From NCBI GenBank assembly GCA_027596075.1, contig JADGJC010000007.1, positions 218,622 to 282,621 on the forward strand: a DNA stretch of 64,000 nucleotides, given 5' to 3'. Of the stretch, positions 24,617 to 38,328 are shown piece after piece; the stretch's first letter is position 1; every line of letters starts with the position of its first letter. A program made the position numbers and the translations under genes. Source of the DNA: Rhizophlyctis rosea (Eukaryota > Chytridiomycota > Chytridiomycetes > Rhizophlyctidales > Rhizophlyctidaceae). The notes below the pieces were generated by a model that ran no database searches, was not told the DNA's origin, and was given only the letters and a program-made list of their open reading frames with translations.

Positions 24617-24929
24617 GGTGAATTGGCAAGTTCAAATTGTTGAAAAGATTGACTGCCAGCGACTCTGAAGCAAAATCGCCACTCTTCGTGGTGGTCGGAA
24701 ACTCAGATTGATCTGATGCCGGTGGAAAAAGGTGGAAAAAGTGCAACATCGATGGTGCTGCGGCGCAGCAAGACGCGGTTCAAAAGAAATGAAATGATCA
24801 GCATTTTGATTCTTGATTTCTTGCTCACCTGCTTCACCAACCATTCCCACTGAAGGTAAGCAATCGCTCCAAATTAAGACAGAAGTGGAAGTACATCTTA
24901 CTTAATATTTTGCAAAGGTGGTGTTCATC
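24617..24929. other. Divergent promoter region KATNAL2/PPR
   Basis: A 313-nt gap; no gene or clear element was recognised. Confidence 0.5.
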
Positions 24930-26648
24930 ATGATCCCAATATGCCCTTCTCTTATCCACGCCTTTCGAAATACCGCACCCAGATCCTTCCGGTTACCTGC
25001 AAGGCGTCTCCACAACCCAAACCCAGCAACGCCAACTACAACAGGAGTCCTTCCACCAAAGCGTCATAAACGAAAACCGAAGCCGCCTAACATAGCGGCA
25101 GCACCTGAGCCCAACATAGCGGCAGCATTCAAGCCAAGAAACGAAAACAAAACCAGGCGAAAACCCGCTGAAGTTGACAATCGTCCAATAATAAGGCGAC
25201 GACCGATTGAAAAGCCCGAATCAAAAGCAATATCCGACCGTGCCTCGATGTACCACACCTTAGAAACTCGGAAGCTCTGGGAAACCTTTGAGAAGCAAGG
25301 ATGGAACATGTATGGTCTCAACACTCGGGATTGTAACGCCCTCCTCCGTTACATTCGTGGCGATGTCTTCAACAAGACTCCCGGTTCTCGCACTGCCACT
25401 ATCTCCAATTGGGCTTCCCGCATCCAAACCGCCATGCGCTTCGTCGGGGCCCGCCCAATCGCAGAAACGTATTGGGAACTTCTCCAATGCAAAGTGGGTG
25501 ATTTGCCGGGGACTCAACAGCTACTGGAGGAGTTAACGGCCGCCAACTTCGACCCAAACGACCCCCGCGTCCTCCAACCCCTTCTGAAAACGTACGCTAT
25601 GGCCGGACAATTTGACCTCGCAGACCAGACATACCAAAAACTCCTCGCCCACAGCGACGGCCATGTCGGGCGCGACCAAGCGGCGGCAACATTATACATT
25701 CAGGGACTTTCACGCGGCAAGCACATGACACGTCTCCACCAATTCATCGAAGACTACCGCGCATCGGGCAAAGAATTAGATGAGGTTTTATACGAATACA
25801 TCCTAAGAGCGTACATATCGGAGAAAAACATCCCCGCCATCTTCGTCACCATCAAAGAGATGCGATCCAAGCTCATGATGGTCAAGAAGATCGATTACAT
25901 GAAAGCGGTAGAGGCATGTCTAAGCACGGGGGATGTAGCATCGGCCTGGCAAGCTTTGCACATCATGAAGAAGGAGGATCGGTGGAGCAATTTGCAGCAC
26001 CAGAATTTAGCTATTCACATTTACGCGATGGAAGGGAATGCGTTCGGGGCCTGGTCGGAATACGGCAAATTCAGTGAAGGGTTAGCAGTTGAGACGAGGT
26101 CGTTGAAGGCTTTGGGAATGGTCACGCTGAAGCATTTAGGGGAGGGTCGTAGCGTTCCGGAAGACATACTTAGGGATGTGGGGATACCCATTTCGGTTGA
26201 ATTGTATCGGCGGCTGCTGTTGATGTACCGACTGAATGCTAGGGAGGTGCCTGGTGGGACGGGTTCGATGGGGGAAGCTATCCTCAAGCGAATGATGGAG
26301 CAAGGAGTGGCAAACGCGAGTGATTTCGGCCTTGTGATAAGCGCGTATGGTCAAGTAGGGGACATGAAGAAAGTCAAAGAGCTGGTGAAGGTTATGAGGA
26401 AGAGGGGGCTTCAACTTGAAGGTCGGGTCTACGCATCCTTGTTATCGGTCAACTACGTCCGCGGAATGGGAGATGTCAATGCGTCGGGAGTGTTGGAGGT
26501 GCTGGGCATGTTACGGGAAGAGGGGGAAATCAACGAATTGAAGCCAAAGGTTTTGGAGACTTTGACTCGTCTGTGTGGGGATCGGCATCCACTTCACTCG
26601 GCGGTACAAGAGGTCACCGAATCCCCGCTTCCGGGTGGAGTCAAATAG
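24930..26648 (+). CDS. Mitochondrial pentatricopeptide repeat (PPR) protein
   Basis: One uninterrupted frame of 572 codons, unusual for this intron-rich window. The N-terminus (about residues 1-70) is Arg/Pro-rich with no acidic residues at first, consistent with mitochondrial targeting; it includes a short duplicated PNIAAA unit. From about residue 110 helical repeats follow. Examples are VLQPLLKTYAMAGQFDLADQ, LYEYILRAYISEKNIPAIF, YMKAVEACLSTGDVASAWQ and FGLVISAYGQVGDMKKVKEL, in the 35-residue PPR pattern. PPR proteins bind organellar RNA and act in its processing, stability or translation; the target here cannot be read from sequence. ATG 24930 is preferred to the upstream in-frame GTG. Two TGTATATA elements (26776 and 26790) lie in the 3' UTR. 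Confidence 0.85.
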   Translation: MIPICPSLIHAFRNTAPRSFRLPARRLHNPNPATPTTTGVLPPKRHKRKPKPPNIAAAPEPNIAAAFKPRNENKTRRKPAEVDNRPIIRRRPIEKPESKAISDRASMYHTLETRKLWETFEKQGWNMYGLNTRDCNALLRYIRGDVFNKTPGSRTATISNWASRIQTAMRFVGARPIAETYWELLQCKVGDLPGTQQLLEELTAANFDPNDPRVLQPLLKTYAMAGQFDLADQTYQKLLAHSDGHVGRDQAAATLYIQGLSRGKHMTRLHQFIEDYRASGKELDEVLYEYILRAYISEKNIPAIFVTIKEMRSKLMMVKKIDYMKAVEACLSTGDVASAWQALHIMKKEDRWSNLQHQNLAIHIYAMEGNAFGAWSEYGKFSEGLAVETRSLKALGMVTLKHLGEGRSVPEDILRDVGIPISVELYRRLLLMYRLNAREVPGGTGSMGEAILKRMMEQGVANASDFGLVISAYGQVGDMKKVKELVKVMRKRGLQLEGRVYASLLSVNYVRGMGDVNASGVLEVLGMLREEGEINELKPKVLETLTRLCGDRHPLHSAVQEVTESPLPGGVK

Positions 26649-27085
26649 TCGGAGGACGATGTAGAAGTAGAGCAAATAGGGATAGTATCGTCAACGTGGG
26701 GCCGAAGAAACAAAGGCACCATATTATATAGCTTGTGTAGCCATAGTTTAGTTAGGAAGATTTAGTTAAAAATTTTGTATATAACCTTTTGTATATAACT
26801 CATGATACGCAGAGGGCAACACTCCATCAATCCATTTTCATATGAATATCCACGATAAAGCAGTATAACGTAGCACGTTCACCACACCGATAATCATTAC
26901 GCTGAGCAAGACCCATTCACAACCTCAGAAACAGTACAACATTCGGCATTCATTACATGATAAGATAAACCACTATGTACAGGAAAGCGCTTAAATTATT
27001 TCCGTTCCCGTGTGAAGTATATGTGGTAGTGACCCGCGAACTGGTTTCCTAAACTGTTCTGCAATAACTCTACATATGTGACAAA
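26649..27085. other. Convergent AT-rich 3' region, PPR and alanine aminotransferase
   Basis: A 437-nt AT-rich gap. It holds two tandem TGTATATA octamers on the plus strand (26776-26783, 26790-26797) for the PPR transcript, and a minus-strand TGTACATA (26974-26981) about 105 nt past the aminotransferase stop. Confidence 0.55.
26776..26797 (+). promoter_or_regulatory. Paired TGTATATA elements after the PPR gene
   Basis: Two TGTATATA octamers 14 nt apart, about 130 nt past the stop. They match the PUF-protein consensus TGTA[ACT]ATA and also resemble fungal 3'-end efficiency elements. Confidence 0.45.
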
Positions 27086-29737
<2,652 letters not shown>

Positions 29738-30415
29738 GTCCCCCGATATCACACAGGATAATTAGAAAAAATATTGGGGAAGACGCAAGCCGAATGCAAT
29801 AAGGTCACGGTCCAAGGAGAGTGTTCAGGTAGACGAGGAGACGTAATGGGTAAGGGCCCAAGAAAGAAGGTAACGTTAAGAAGAACAACACGTATGGGGT
29901 ATGTGGGAATGGGAACAACGCGTAATAGATAGTGTACCAGATTTGTATTGTCCAAAAATAACACACAACAGAAGAGGCCGGAGGGACAGCAACTTGGAAT
30001 AGCTGGAAAAGGCTTTACACGTTCAGTTTATTATGTCGACTCTTGAGGGTGTGTGTGAGAAAGGGATCAAATTGATGATGTTTTTATTCATTGAATCGGT
30101 CTCGTGCCCCATTTTGCCATCTGGGATCGGCCTGGGCCAACGCCACGATGTGTGGGGAGCTATTTTTTGGTGGTTGACGGTGGGGTACTCTGACGTAAGC
30201 GAGGGTAAGCCAATCACAGCCCACACAGACTGGCCACATCATTCTGAGTCCTGCAGGCTGAGACTGGAATGACGAGGCTTGTTGACATGTGATCCCGCAG
30301 CAGTCACGTGCCTTCACAGAGTCATCCCCTCTTCTCAACCTCGCACCCCTTCATATGTCAAAAGTCCTCCATTCACATCGTACCGGATAGTACTTAGGGT
30401 CAACTTGTCAAGCCA
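29738..30415. other. Divergent promoter region alanine aminotransferase/IMPACT
   Basis: A 678-nt region without a supported gene. CACGTG lies at 30305-30310 (context GTCACGTGCC), 106 nt before the IMPACT start. A CCAATCA sequence lies near 30209. Open frames of 60-85 codons overlap on both strands and show nothing conserved. Confidence 0.5.
30305..30310. promoter_or_regulatory. CACGTG E-box upstream of IMPACT
   Basis: A CACGTG palindrome 106 nt before the IMPACT ATG. Together with the boxes at 667, 20804, 52634 and 62052 it forms a recurrent promoter element. Confidence 0.45.
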
Positions 30416-31597
30416 ATGGAGAACCAAGAAGCACAAAGAGAAGAGATAGAGGTGCTCACGTCCATCTTTGGTGACGACCTCACAGTAGAAACGACCGCCG
30501 GCGAGCTCCAACCGACAGCAGTCTCTCTTCCAATTCCGCTGGCACCAGGACTTCTCACCGTCAAAATTCACCTTCCGACGGACTACCCCTCCCAAAGCCC
30601 GCCTTTCTATGAGTTGCTAGCACAAGGACAATGGGAGCCGGGAGACGCACTGCGGGAGCGACTGGCGGAACAGCTGTCAAGTCTCTTCTTTCCTGGGGAG
30701 GTGGTGGTTTACTCGTGGATATCTTTCCTGCAAGAGGAGCTTCTATCTGTCTATGGTCCTCCCATCGAGGAAGCCGAAAACGCCGAAGAGAACCCCACAT
30801 TAGAGGACACATCCTCCTCCGTTTCCACAACGTCCTCACCTGCCACCTCCCAACCCCATAAAATACCACCTGCTGACCATACTTTTGAGGAGGAGGACAC
30901 GGACCTGAATATCATCCATGCCCCGCCGGGCTGTCCTCCCATCTACACGCATCCGGACCCTATCATTGATAGGAAAAGTGTCTTCATGGCTCACACTGCC
31001 CCAGTGAAAACTGTCGCAGACGTCAAAGCCGTGATCCAAGCATTATACACAAACAGGTAAGCCCAAAAACTGCAAGCATAATGCAAATTCAGACAACGAA
31101 AGCTGAGCATGCCCGTTATTCAATAGAAAGATCGGTAAGTCACATTTCTTTCTGTGTCACCCCAAGTCTGGTTGAAGACGGAATGCTGACACGCATATGA
31201 ATTGAATTCACCAGCGCGTGCCACTCATAACATATATGCCTATCGCATCGTCGAGAGCAACGGCGTGATACGCCAGGATTGCGAAGACAATGGGGAGACG
31301 GCAGCTGGTGGGAGGCTGCTTCATATGATTCAACTGGCTGATCTGAAGGGGGTCGTGGTAGTAGTAACGAGATGGTGGGTTTCCGTACAACAATGGGGAT
31401 TGATGACGACGCAGAACCTGACTGTTCTTGCATCGTTTAGGTATGGAGGAGTGCATTTGGGTCCAATGAGATTCAAGCACATCAACAATGCGGCACGAAT
31501 GGCGTTGGAAGTGCAGGGATACTTTGATCCGACATCAGCGTCGTCGAAGGATGACAAACCCAAAGCAAAGGGCAAGGGGGGCGGGTCAAGGCGATAG
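30416..31597 (+). CDS. YIH1: IMPACT/YIH1 family GCN2 regulator (RWD + UPF0029)
   Basis: Yih1/IMPACT competes with the kinase GCN2 for GCN1 through its RWD domain and so damps the amino-acid starvation response. The N-terminal RWD domain is seen in EEIEVLTSIFGDDL and HLPTDYPSQSPPFYELL (residues about 8-70). A Ser/Pro/Glu-rich linker follows. The C-terminal ancient domain has DRKSVFMAHTAPVKTVADV, THNIYAYRIVE, DNGETAAGGRLLHMIQLADL, VVVVTRW and YGGVHLGPMRFKHINNAAR. The gene has four exons: 30416-31056, an 8-nt microexon 31127-31134, 31215 to about 31375, and a final exon. The microexon yields NRKIARATHN, exactly the family sequence, so it is real. Two TGTACATA elements (31636 and 31651) follow the stop. 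Confidence 0.93.
31127..31134 (+). other. YIH1: 8-nt microexon in IMPACT/YIH1
   Basis: The sequence AAAGATCG lies between CAATAG and GTAAGT. Spliced in phase it codes Lys-Ile and parts of the flanking Arg and Ala codons in the invariant segment before ATHNIYAYR. Skipping it shifts the frame. Confidence 0.88.
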
Positions 31598-31847
31598 GAA
31601 GAAATGGCACCTCAACAGTGCGCCAGCTGTAGATTTGTACATAGCTGATCTGTACATAGTGAAGCACTTCAAGACAACACATATAGAGTCGAGCAAATCT
31701 GATTTCACAATAAAGGAACAAAATATACACATGCAAAATTTGCAAACACAGCAAACCCCACTCCCGACGCGACCAAGCTTCAAATCAAATCGGTGACTAA
31801 AATAACCAAAATGATTAATGATACAATCGTACACCATCACGCTCCTT

Positions 31848-33419
<1,572 letters not shown>

Positions 33420-33915
33420 GTTGAATTCTGTTGTGTGGGATTTGAGAGATGAAGGAAAAGCAGAAGCGCAGTTCGAGCAAGGTTGAAAGCTTTGGTGAGA
33501 CGAGAGGGGTGACGCATAACTAGTCATCTGTTCGAGAGATAGTCACTGCGCCACCCAATGTTTTTGGATACCCACGGGCGGTGCTACGGCCGTGTTCCCG
33601 TGTCACCTGATTATGGTCCGCATCCGACTCCGCCCACGTTGGGCGGTGAGGTCAACACAGCATCCATGATCGCAAAAGGCACCCTACCACCTGCCAAAAG
33701 AATCGTTCTCATTCCAGTTCTTTTCAAAAAACAAAAACATCCTTCATTCAGTTGCGGGGGGAATCTTAGTCTGTGAACACTCAATACTGCAAGCGCTTCC
33801 AGTTTCTGTAAGTTACAACGGTGCATGGTGCTTACACCCCACAGTGTGGCTCCGTCGTAAATAAACAAACTCACCTTCCCACTTTCCCGCTTCCTCACTG
33901 CTTTTAGACTTTGTT
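33420..33915. other. Divergent promoter region eIF4A-III/Rho1
   Basis: A 496-nt region between divergent genes; no gene or clear site recognised. Confidence 0.5.
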
Positions 33916-34694
33916 ATGGGTGAACGACGAAAGCTCGTCATTGTTGGTGATGGCGCGAGTGGAAAGACTTCGTTGCTGATGGTGTTCAAGAAGGACGAGT
34001 TCCCGCACGTACGTGTTCGGTGTCCTTTGCATGAAATAAACGTGCATCCTAAACTCTATTTGCAGGAATATGTCCCAACCGTTTTCGAAAACTACGTGAA
34101 GGATGTGATGGTCGACGGCCGCCATGTTGAGCTGGCTCTATGGGATACGGCCGGACAAGAAGAATACGACCGCATCCGACCCCTTTCTTACCCCGACTCG
34201 CACGTCATCCTAGTATGGTTGGTACCTAAAATCTTGGTTATTGCGCGCCGCTCTCGCTGATCCGTGACATGCGCAGTTTCGCAATTGACAATCCCGACTC
34301 CCTGGACAACGTGGAACACAAGTGGATTTCGGAGCTGAATCATTTCTGTCGAGGGACTCCAATCCTGTTGGTTGGGTGCAAAAAAGATTTGAGAAATGAC
34401 AGGCGGACTGTGGAAAGTCTTGCACGGTTACATCAAAGACCAGTTACCGCTGAGGAGGTAAGGATTTTATTCTGCCGTAGAGGGTCCATCGGCCGCTGGA
34501 TTGATAACACTGACTTCAAACTATAGGGCTTCGCGATGGCTCAGAAGGTTGGCGCCAGGAAATACCTCGAATGCTCGGCCAAAAACAATGACGGCGTTCG
34601 CGAAGTTTTTGAGATTGCAACTCGTGTCACGCTTACTGCACGTGTCGCAAAACCCACAAACAAGAAGAAGGATTCTGGTTGCAAGTTGTTGTAA
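33916..34694 (+). CDS. RHO1: Rho1-type small GTPase
   Basis: A membrane-anchored switch controlling actin and, in fungi, cell-wall glucan synthase. The G1 loop reads [12 protein letters not shown], then [19 protein letters not shown] (switch I/effector), [20 protein letters not shown] (switch II), [13 protein letters not shown] (G4, with Cys in place of Asn as in other fungal Rho1) and [17 protein letters not shown] (G5). The protein ends [10 protein letters not shown], a polybasic stretch with a CKLL box for geranylgeranylation. Four or five exons are joined by short introns. Oddly, the two cysteines usual in the Rho P-loop (GACGKTC) are both serine here. Confidence 0.92.
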
Positions 34695-35309
34695 TATGTC
34701 TGGTGGGAAGAACTGCACATATCTGGCGGGGGCACTTTTAGTTGTTGTTGTAGGTGATGTATACCCAAAGGAATGCCTTTGGTTGGGCACTTGTATGTAG
34801 AGCAGATATATAAATACTCCCTTTCTTTGTTTTTTTGCTTTCCAATTTTCATATTCTATACGCGCGCTAATTCCTGGGATCAATATTGGGAAGAGAGCAC
34901 TTCCAATTAGTGACTGCACAGTTTGATTGACAATACTTTACTTAGGGACCATGTATTTGGAGTCTTGGACGCACGGGACAACCGATCTAGTATGATCAGA
35001 TTCCTGCACTCTATGTGCGATATCACAGAATACTGGCTTGGGGGCCACACTGTCTCGGACTCTCTGCAGCAGCTTTCCTACATTCAATCATTTGCCCCTT
35101 CAAAATCCTTTGGCGTAGTGTCATCCACCGCGAAACATTGAGACTTTCACGTGGCTGTGCCATGCTCACGAAGTACCCATCATCCAATCGGTACGAATGA
35201 AGATCGCTGAAGCCATTGCTGGACAGATGAGGGGGCTATATGTCGCCTTCGCGTGTCAAAGTAGAAAGATTTGACTTTGGCAAGTACACTGAGGATGAGG
35301 ATACGGATG
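34695..35309. other. Convergent region between Rho1 and RMI2-like gene
   Basis: A 615-nt gap holding likely 3' UTRs. A CACGTG core at 35148-35153 is present. Short open frames show no conserved sequence. Confidence 0.5.
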
Positions 35310-35843
35310 TCAGTCGTCCTTGTTTCTTTTCAACATCCATGTGCTGGAGATACCTTCGCGGTGGACTGAGACCACTTCAATCATCCAAATGATTTCGGCG
35401 TTTGGATCATGAGATTTGTCGAATACTTTCACATCCCCTGTCACGCCCCAATTTTCCTCTCGCATATCAAACTGTAAAGCTCCTACGACGGCAATGTGCA
35501 TCCCTGCCAACCGGATGATAAGTGACTAAAAAATGGCATATTGCAGCCCACGTTTTTCACTCACCCATGGTCCAATTTGATCCATTCGGAAGCGGTCCTA
35601 CTCGTGCGATTCCCGTACCATCGTCTATGTACAGTATACGTCCATTATCTCTTTCGGCTATGATTAACCCCTGCAAGATTGCAAAGTCATTTCTCACCAG
35701 GTCGGCGTTGATGTCCACTAAATGGAACAAACCTGTAGTCTGACCAGTTGAAAGTCGAAGTCAGCAAACTGGAACGCCTTTTTCCCCGTGTCAAAGCTTG
35801 TCTGATATAGGTTTGAGATCAAGAATTTCCGAGCTATGTTCAT
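35310..35843 (-). CDS. RMI2: RMI2-like OB-fold protein
   Basis: RMI2 is the OB-fold partner of RMI1 in the RecQ helicase-topoisomerase III dissolution complex. Three exons were resolved. Exon 1 from ATG 35843 codes ARKFLISNLYQTSFDTGKKA and ends FQLVRLQ. A 62-nt intron follows. Exon 2 begins GLIIAERDNGRILYIDDGTG and continues IARVGPLPNGSNWTMG. The last exon begins MHIAVVGALQF and reads FDKSHDPNAEIIWMIEVV. The order VxLQG...LxxDDGTGxARV...VVGxxQ...EIxWxxEVxxVH matches RMI2 strand for strand, and the length (about 140 residues) fits. The identification rests on this pattern only; another small OB-fold protein is possible. The second intron must use the acceptor just before GGATGCAC to keep frame. 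Confidence 0.6.
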
Positions 35844-36051
35844 TATCTTTCTCTTCAAAATGACAGAGCATGTTGAAAAGGGTGTTGGAAACAATCGTGA
35901 AAGGAAGGAAGGACACGGAGGCAATGTCGGGCCGTTTTCTCAGCCTGGCTCGAGTGTGGTTTGGGAATTCCTTTGGAGCCTTGAAGGGGGGCTATTTTTG
36001 GCCTCCCCTTTTGGTCACCAAACTCACCAGCCTGACATTCACGTCGCAAAT

Positions 36052-36872
36052 ATGTCGGAAGCAGTTATCGAAAATTTTGACCTATTCGATGACACACCAC
36101 CAACACCATCAGAACAGCACCTGCTTCAGTCGCGCATACATCTGCTGAATACACGAAAGCAAGCTCTACTTGCAGACTTGTCGACCACGGAAGGTCGACG
36201 GAGACAATACTTGGCCAACACCGAAGCCCGCCAAACTCCTCGACTCATTCCCAAAGTGTGGTCTGACGATGAGTGCCAAGCAGTGCTAGAAGCAGTGATG
36301 CAAGCCTCAGCTGCTGGCGGCTGGAATCTGGATCGGCATGATGCGTTCGCCACGGTAGACATCACACTCGATCAATTAATGCCAACGATGAAGAACTTTG
36401 TGCATCAATCGTTGACGGAAAGGGTCTTGAACGCTCAAGGCCAGCAGTTTGGGTTCGAAACTGGTGATCTTGTGTTTCTTGACCTCTTTTTTGGTAATTA
36501 AGAACATTGGCCGTTGAGACACTTCAAAACACCTCCCTGAGCTTTTGCACAGTGCTTTACGATGCGGGTACCAACGAGTCTGCACCAGCACAAACCAGTC
36601 TAGCAGAGCACACTGACGGCTGCCTCATATCCTTCAACATCCTTCTCAATCCGCGTGATGAGTTTGTTGGAGGCGGCACAAGGTTTCCAACACTAAGGGA
36701 GACCTTCCTTCCCGGACGTGGAGATTGTGTACTACATGACGCGAAGTTGTTACATGAAGGGAAAGAGATCACTGCCGGGAAACGGGTCATTTGCGTGGCT
36801 TTTATTGAGTCCGCGCGTGAGGGGTTGGTGGGGCAAAAACGCCCAGGTAGAGGAATGCAACGTGTTGCATAA
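36052..36872 (+). CDS. 2-oxoglutarate/Fe(II) dioxygenase, prolyl 4-hydroxylase-like
   Basis: A P4H-type oxygenase domain protein of unknown substrate. The N-terminus (residues about 1-60) is helical and charged. After RLIPKVWSDDECQAVLEAVM comes a double-stranded beta-helix core. The metal ligands are visible as the HTD of SLAEHTDGCLISFNILL and the distal His of AKLLHEGKEITAGKR, where Arg would bind 2-oxoglutarate; GGGTRFP lies between. One intron (about 36493-36554, GTAATT...CAG) joins LDLFF to VLYDAGTNES, matching the family motif before the first ligand. No signal peptide is seen, so it is likely cytosolic or nuclear rather than collagen-modifying. TGTAAATA (36905-36912) follows the stop. 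Confidence 0.82.
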
Positions 36873-36959
36873 CGGAACTTGATAGAGTCTGATTCATGTA
36901 CAAATGTAAATAGCCCACTTCTTATAAATAGAACTACGCTACTCTACAAGCCAGAACTT

Positions 36960-37856
36960 CTATAGCTCTACCATGCTCCCTCTGGATTCGCACCCATCGA
37001 AATGAACCCTTTCCCAAGAGACCTGTGGACCTCCAGAATCTTCCCAATCCGCGTTAAAAGCCTCCAACGTCGTAAGCAAATAATCCACCGCCGGAGCTCT
37101 GGCACTCATCTCAGAGGTCGTGAACACGATTCTCCTTTCCAGAGACATGAACAGCACTCGTCCGCCGCTCAGCAAGACCGGCATCCGCTTGACAAGGGCG
37201 AATGTAACAGGCGGGTCGTATATCAGGTCACAGGCGAGAATCAAGGTGCAGGAGTTTCTGAACGTGGAGAGGGCGTCGGCAGTCCACAAATACGTGGATG
37301 TCTCATTCGTGCTTGGTGCGGGTGCCCCGGTAAACAATGGGCAGGTGTCGTCCATCAAATCCACAGCAAACGTTTGAACACGGTTCCCCACATTGTTCTC
37401 TCTCACATTAGTGGCACATATGTCCATTATCTCGTCCAAATCCGTGGCAAACACTTTGCGGCAGCCTACCCGCTCTGAACCGCAAACGACCGTCACGAGC
37501 CCCGTCCCTGCTCCAAGCTTGCACACCACCTTGTCCCGAAAGTCTATGCTATGCCCCAGAATATAGTCCACCATCAGGAGAGCGCCATTCCAAACTTGCT
37601 GTCCCACAAGGCTCAAGGGCGTCGCCATTCGATGATGGATATTTACGGATAGAGAGGCAGAGTTGTTGGGAGGGGAGAAGCTGAAGGTGGTAACAGTGGT
37701 GATTTGGGAGTATGGGGATACAACTGAGGGGACCATGTGGACTTCCGAAAGAACATAGTCATCTTCGATGGGAAGCTGTCCGGGTGAGTCTGCGCTGGCG
37801 GACGCCTGGTCGAGATTATTGGGAGAAGGAGGAGGAGAACTCATCAAGGATAACAC
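36960..37856 (-). CDS. METTL22: METTL22-like protein methyltransferase
   Basis: A seven-beta-strand methyltransferase of the lysine methyltransferase group (METTL21/22, family 16). The single exon codes 298 residues. Key parts are HHRMATPLSLVGQQVWNGAL, VVCKLGAGTGLVTVV (SAM-binding motif I), KVFATDLDEIMDICATNV (acidic motif II end), LILACDLIYDPPVTFALV and LFMSLERRIVFTT. The MATPL-VG-QVW-GALL run and SxExR are specific to METTL22 relative to other members. The usual Glu of (E)LGAGTG is Lys here. An alternative start at the Met four codons later (37844) is equally possible. The protein substrate is unknown. Confidence 0.82.
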   Translation of the reverse strand: MLSLMSSPPPSPNNLDQASASADSPGQLPIEDDYVLSEVHMVPSVVSPYSQITTVTTFSFSPPNNSASLSVNIHHRMATPLSLVGQQVWNGALLMVDYILGHSIDFRDKVVCKLGAGTGLVTVVCGSERVGCRKVFATDLDEIMDICATNVRENNVGNRVQTFAVDLMDDTCPLFTGAPAPSTNETSTYLWTADALSTFRNSCTLILACDLIYDPPVTFALVKRMPVLLSGGRVLFMSLERRIVFTTSEMSARAPAVDYLLTTLEAFNADWEDSGGPQVSWERVHFDGCESRGSMVEL

Positions 37857-38328
37857 CTTTGAACACCTTTGAGCAAAAATAAGATGTTGTTACTAGTTAG
37901 ATTGTGTTTGGAAGGGAAAACTTGGAAATATTACCAACGAAGCCTTCACTCGGCCCTGGGGCTCCAAACCCAGGGCCCATGCTCTGACAGAGTTTGAATT
38001 TTTTGATGGGCACACATGAACCCTGGCGATATGGCCCAATTTCCTGCACATTTGGCAGTGGCAAATGCATCAGCAGAATATGCCGGCACGAGGGCTTTCT
38101 GAACGGCGATGTCACATGTCTTTCAAAGTTTTCAAGGCAACCGAAGCAAATTTTCGTATATGCATGTAATGACAATTGTGCTAATGATTTTGGCAATAAA
38201 CAAAGTATTTACATCAAAGTCTCGTACGTAGAGTTGTTTTTCTCCTCAGAACAGTTTAGGAACCAGTCCGCGGTCATCCGACGGGGTGCATTCTCGAAAC
38301 GCATCCATCTACGATGCCCCGTCATGCT
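37857..38328. other. Region between two minus-strand genes (TFIIE-alpha 3' side, METTL22 promoter)
   Basis: A 472-nt gap. A minus-strand TGTAAATA (38206-38213) lies 116 nt past the TFIIE-alpha stop. Nothing else was recognised. Confidence 0.5.
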
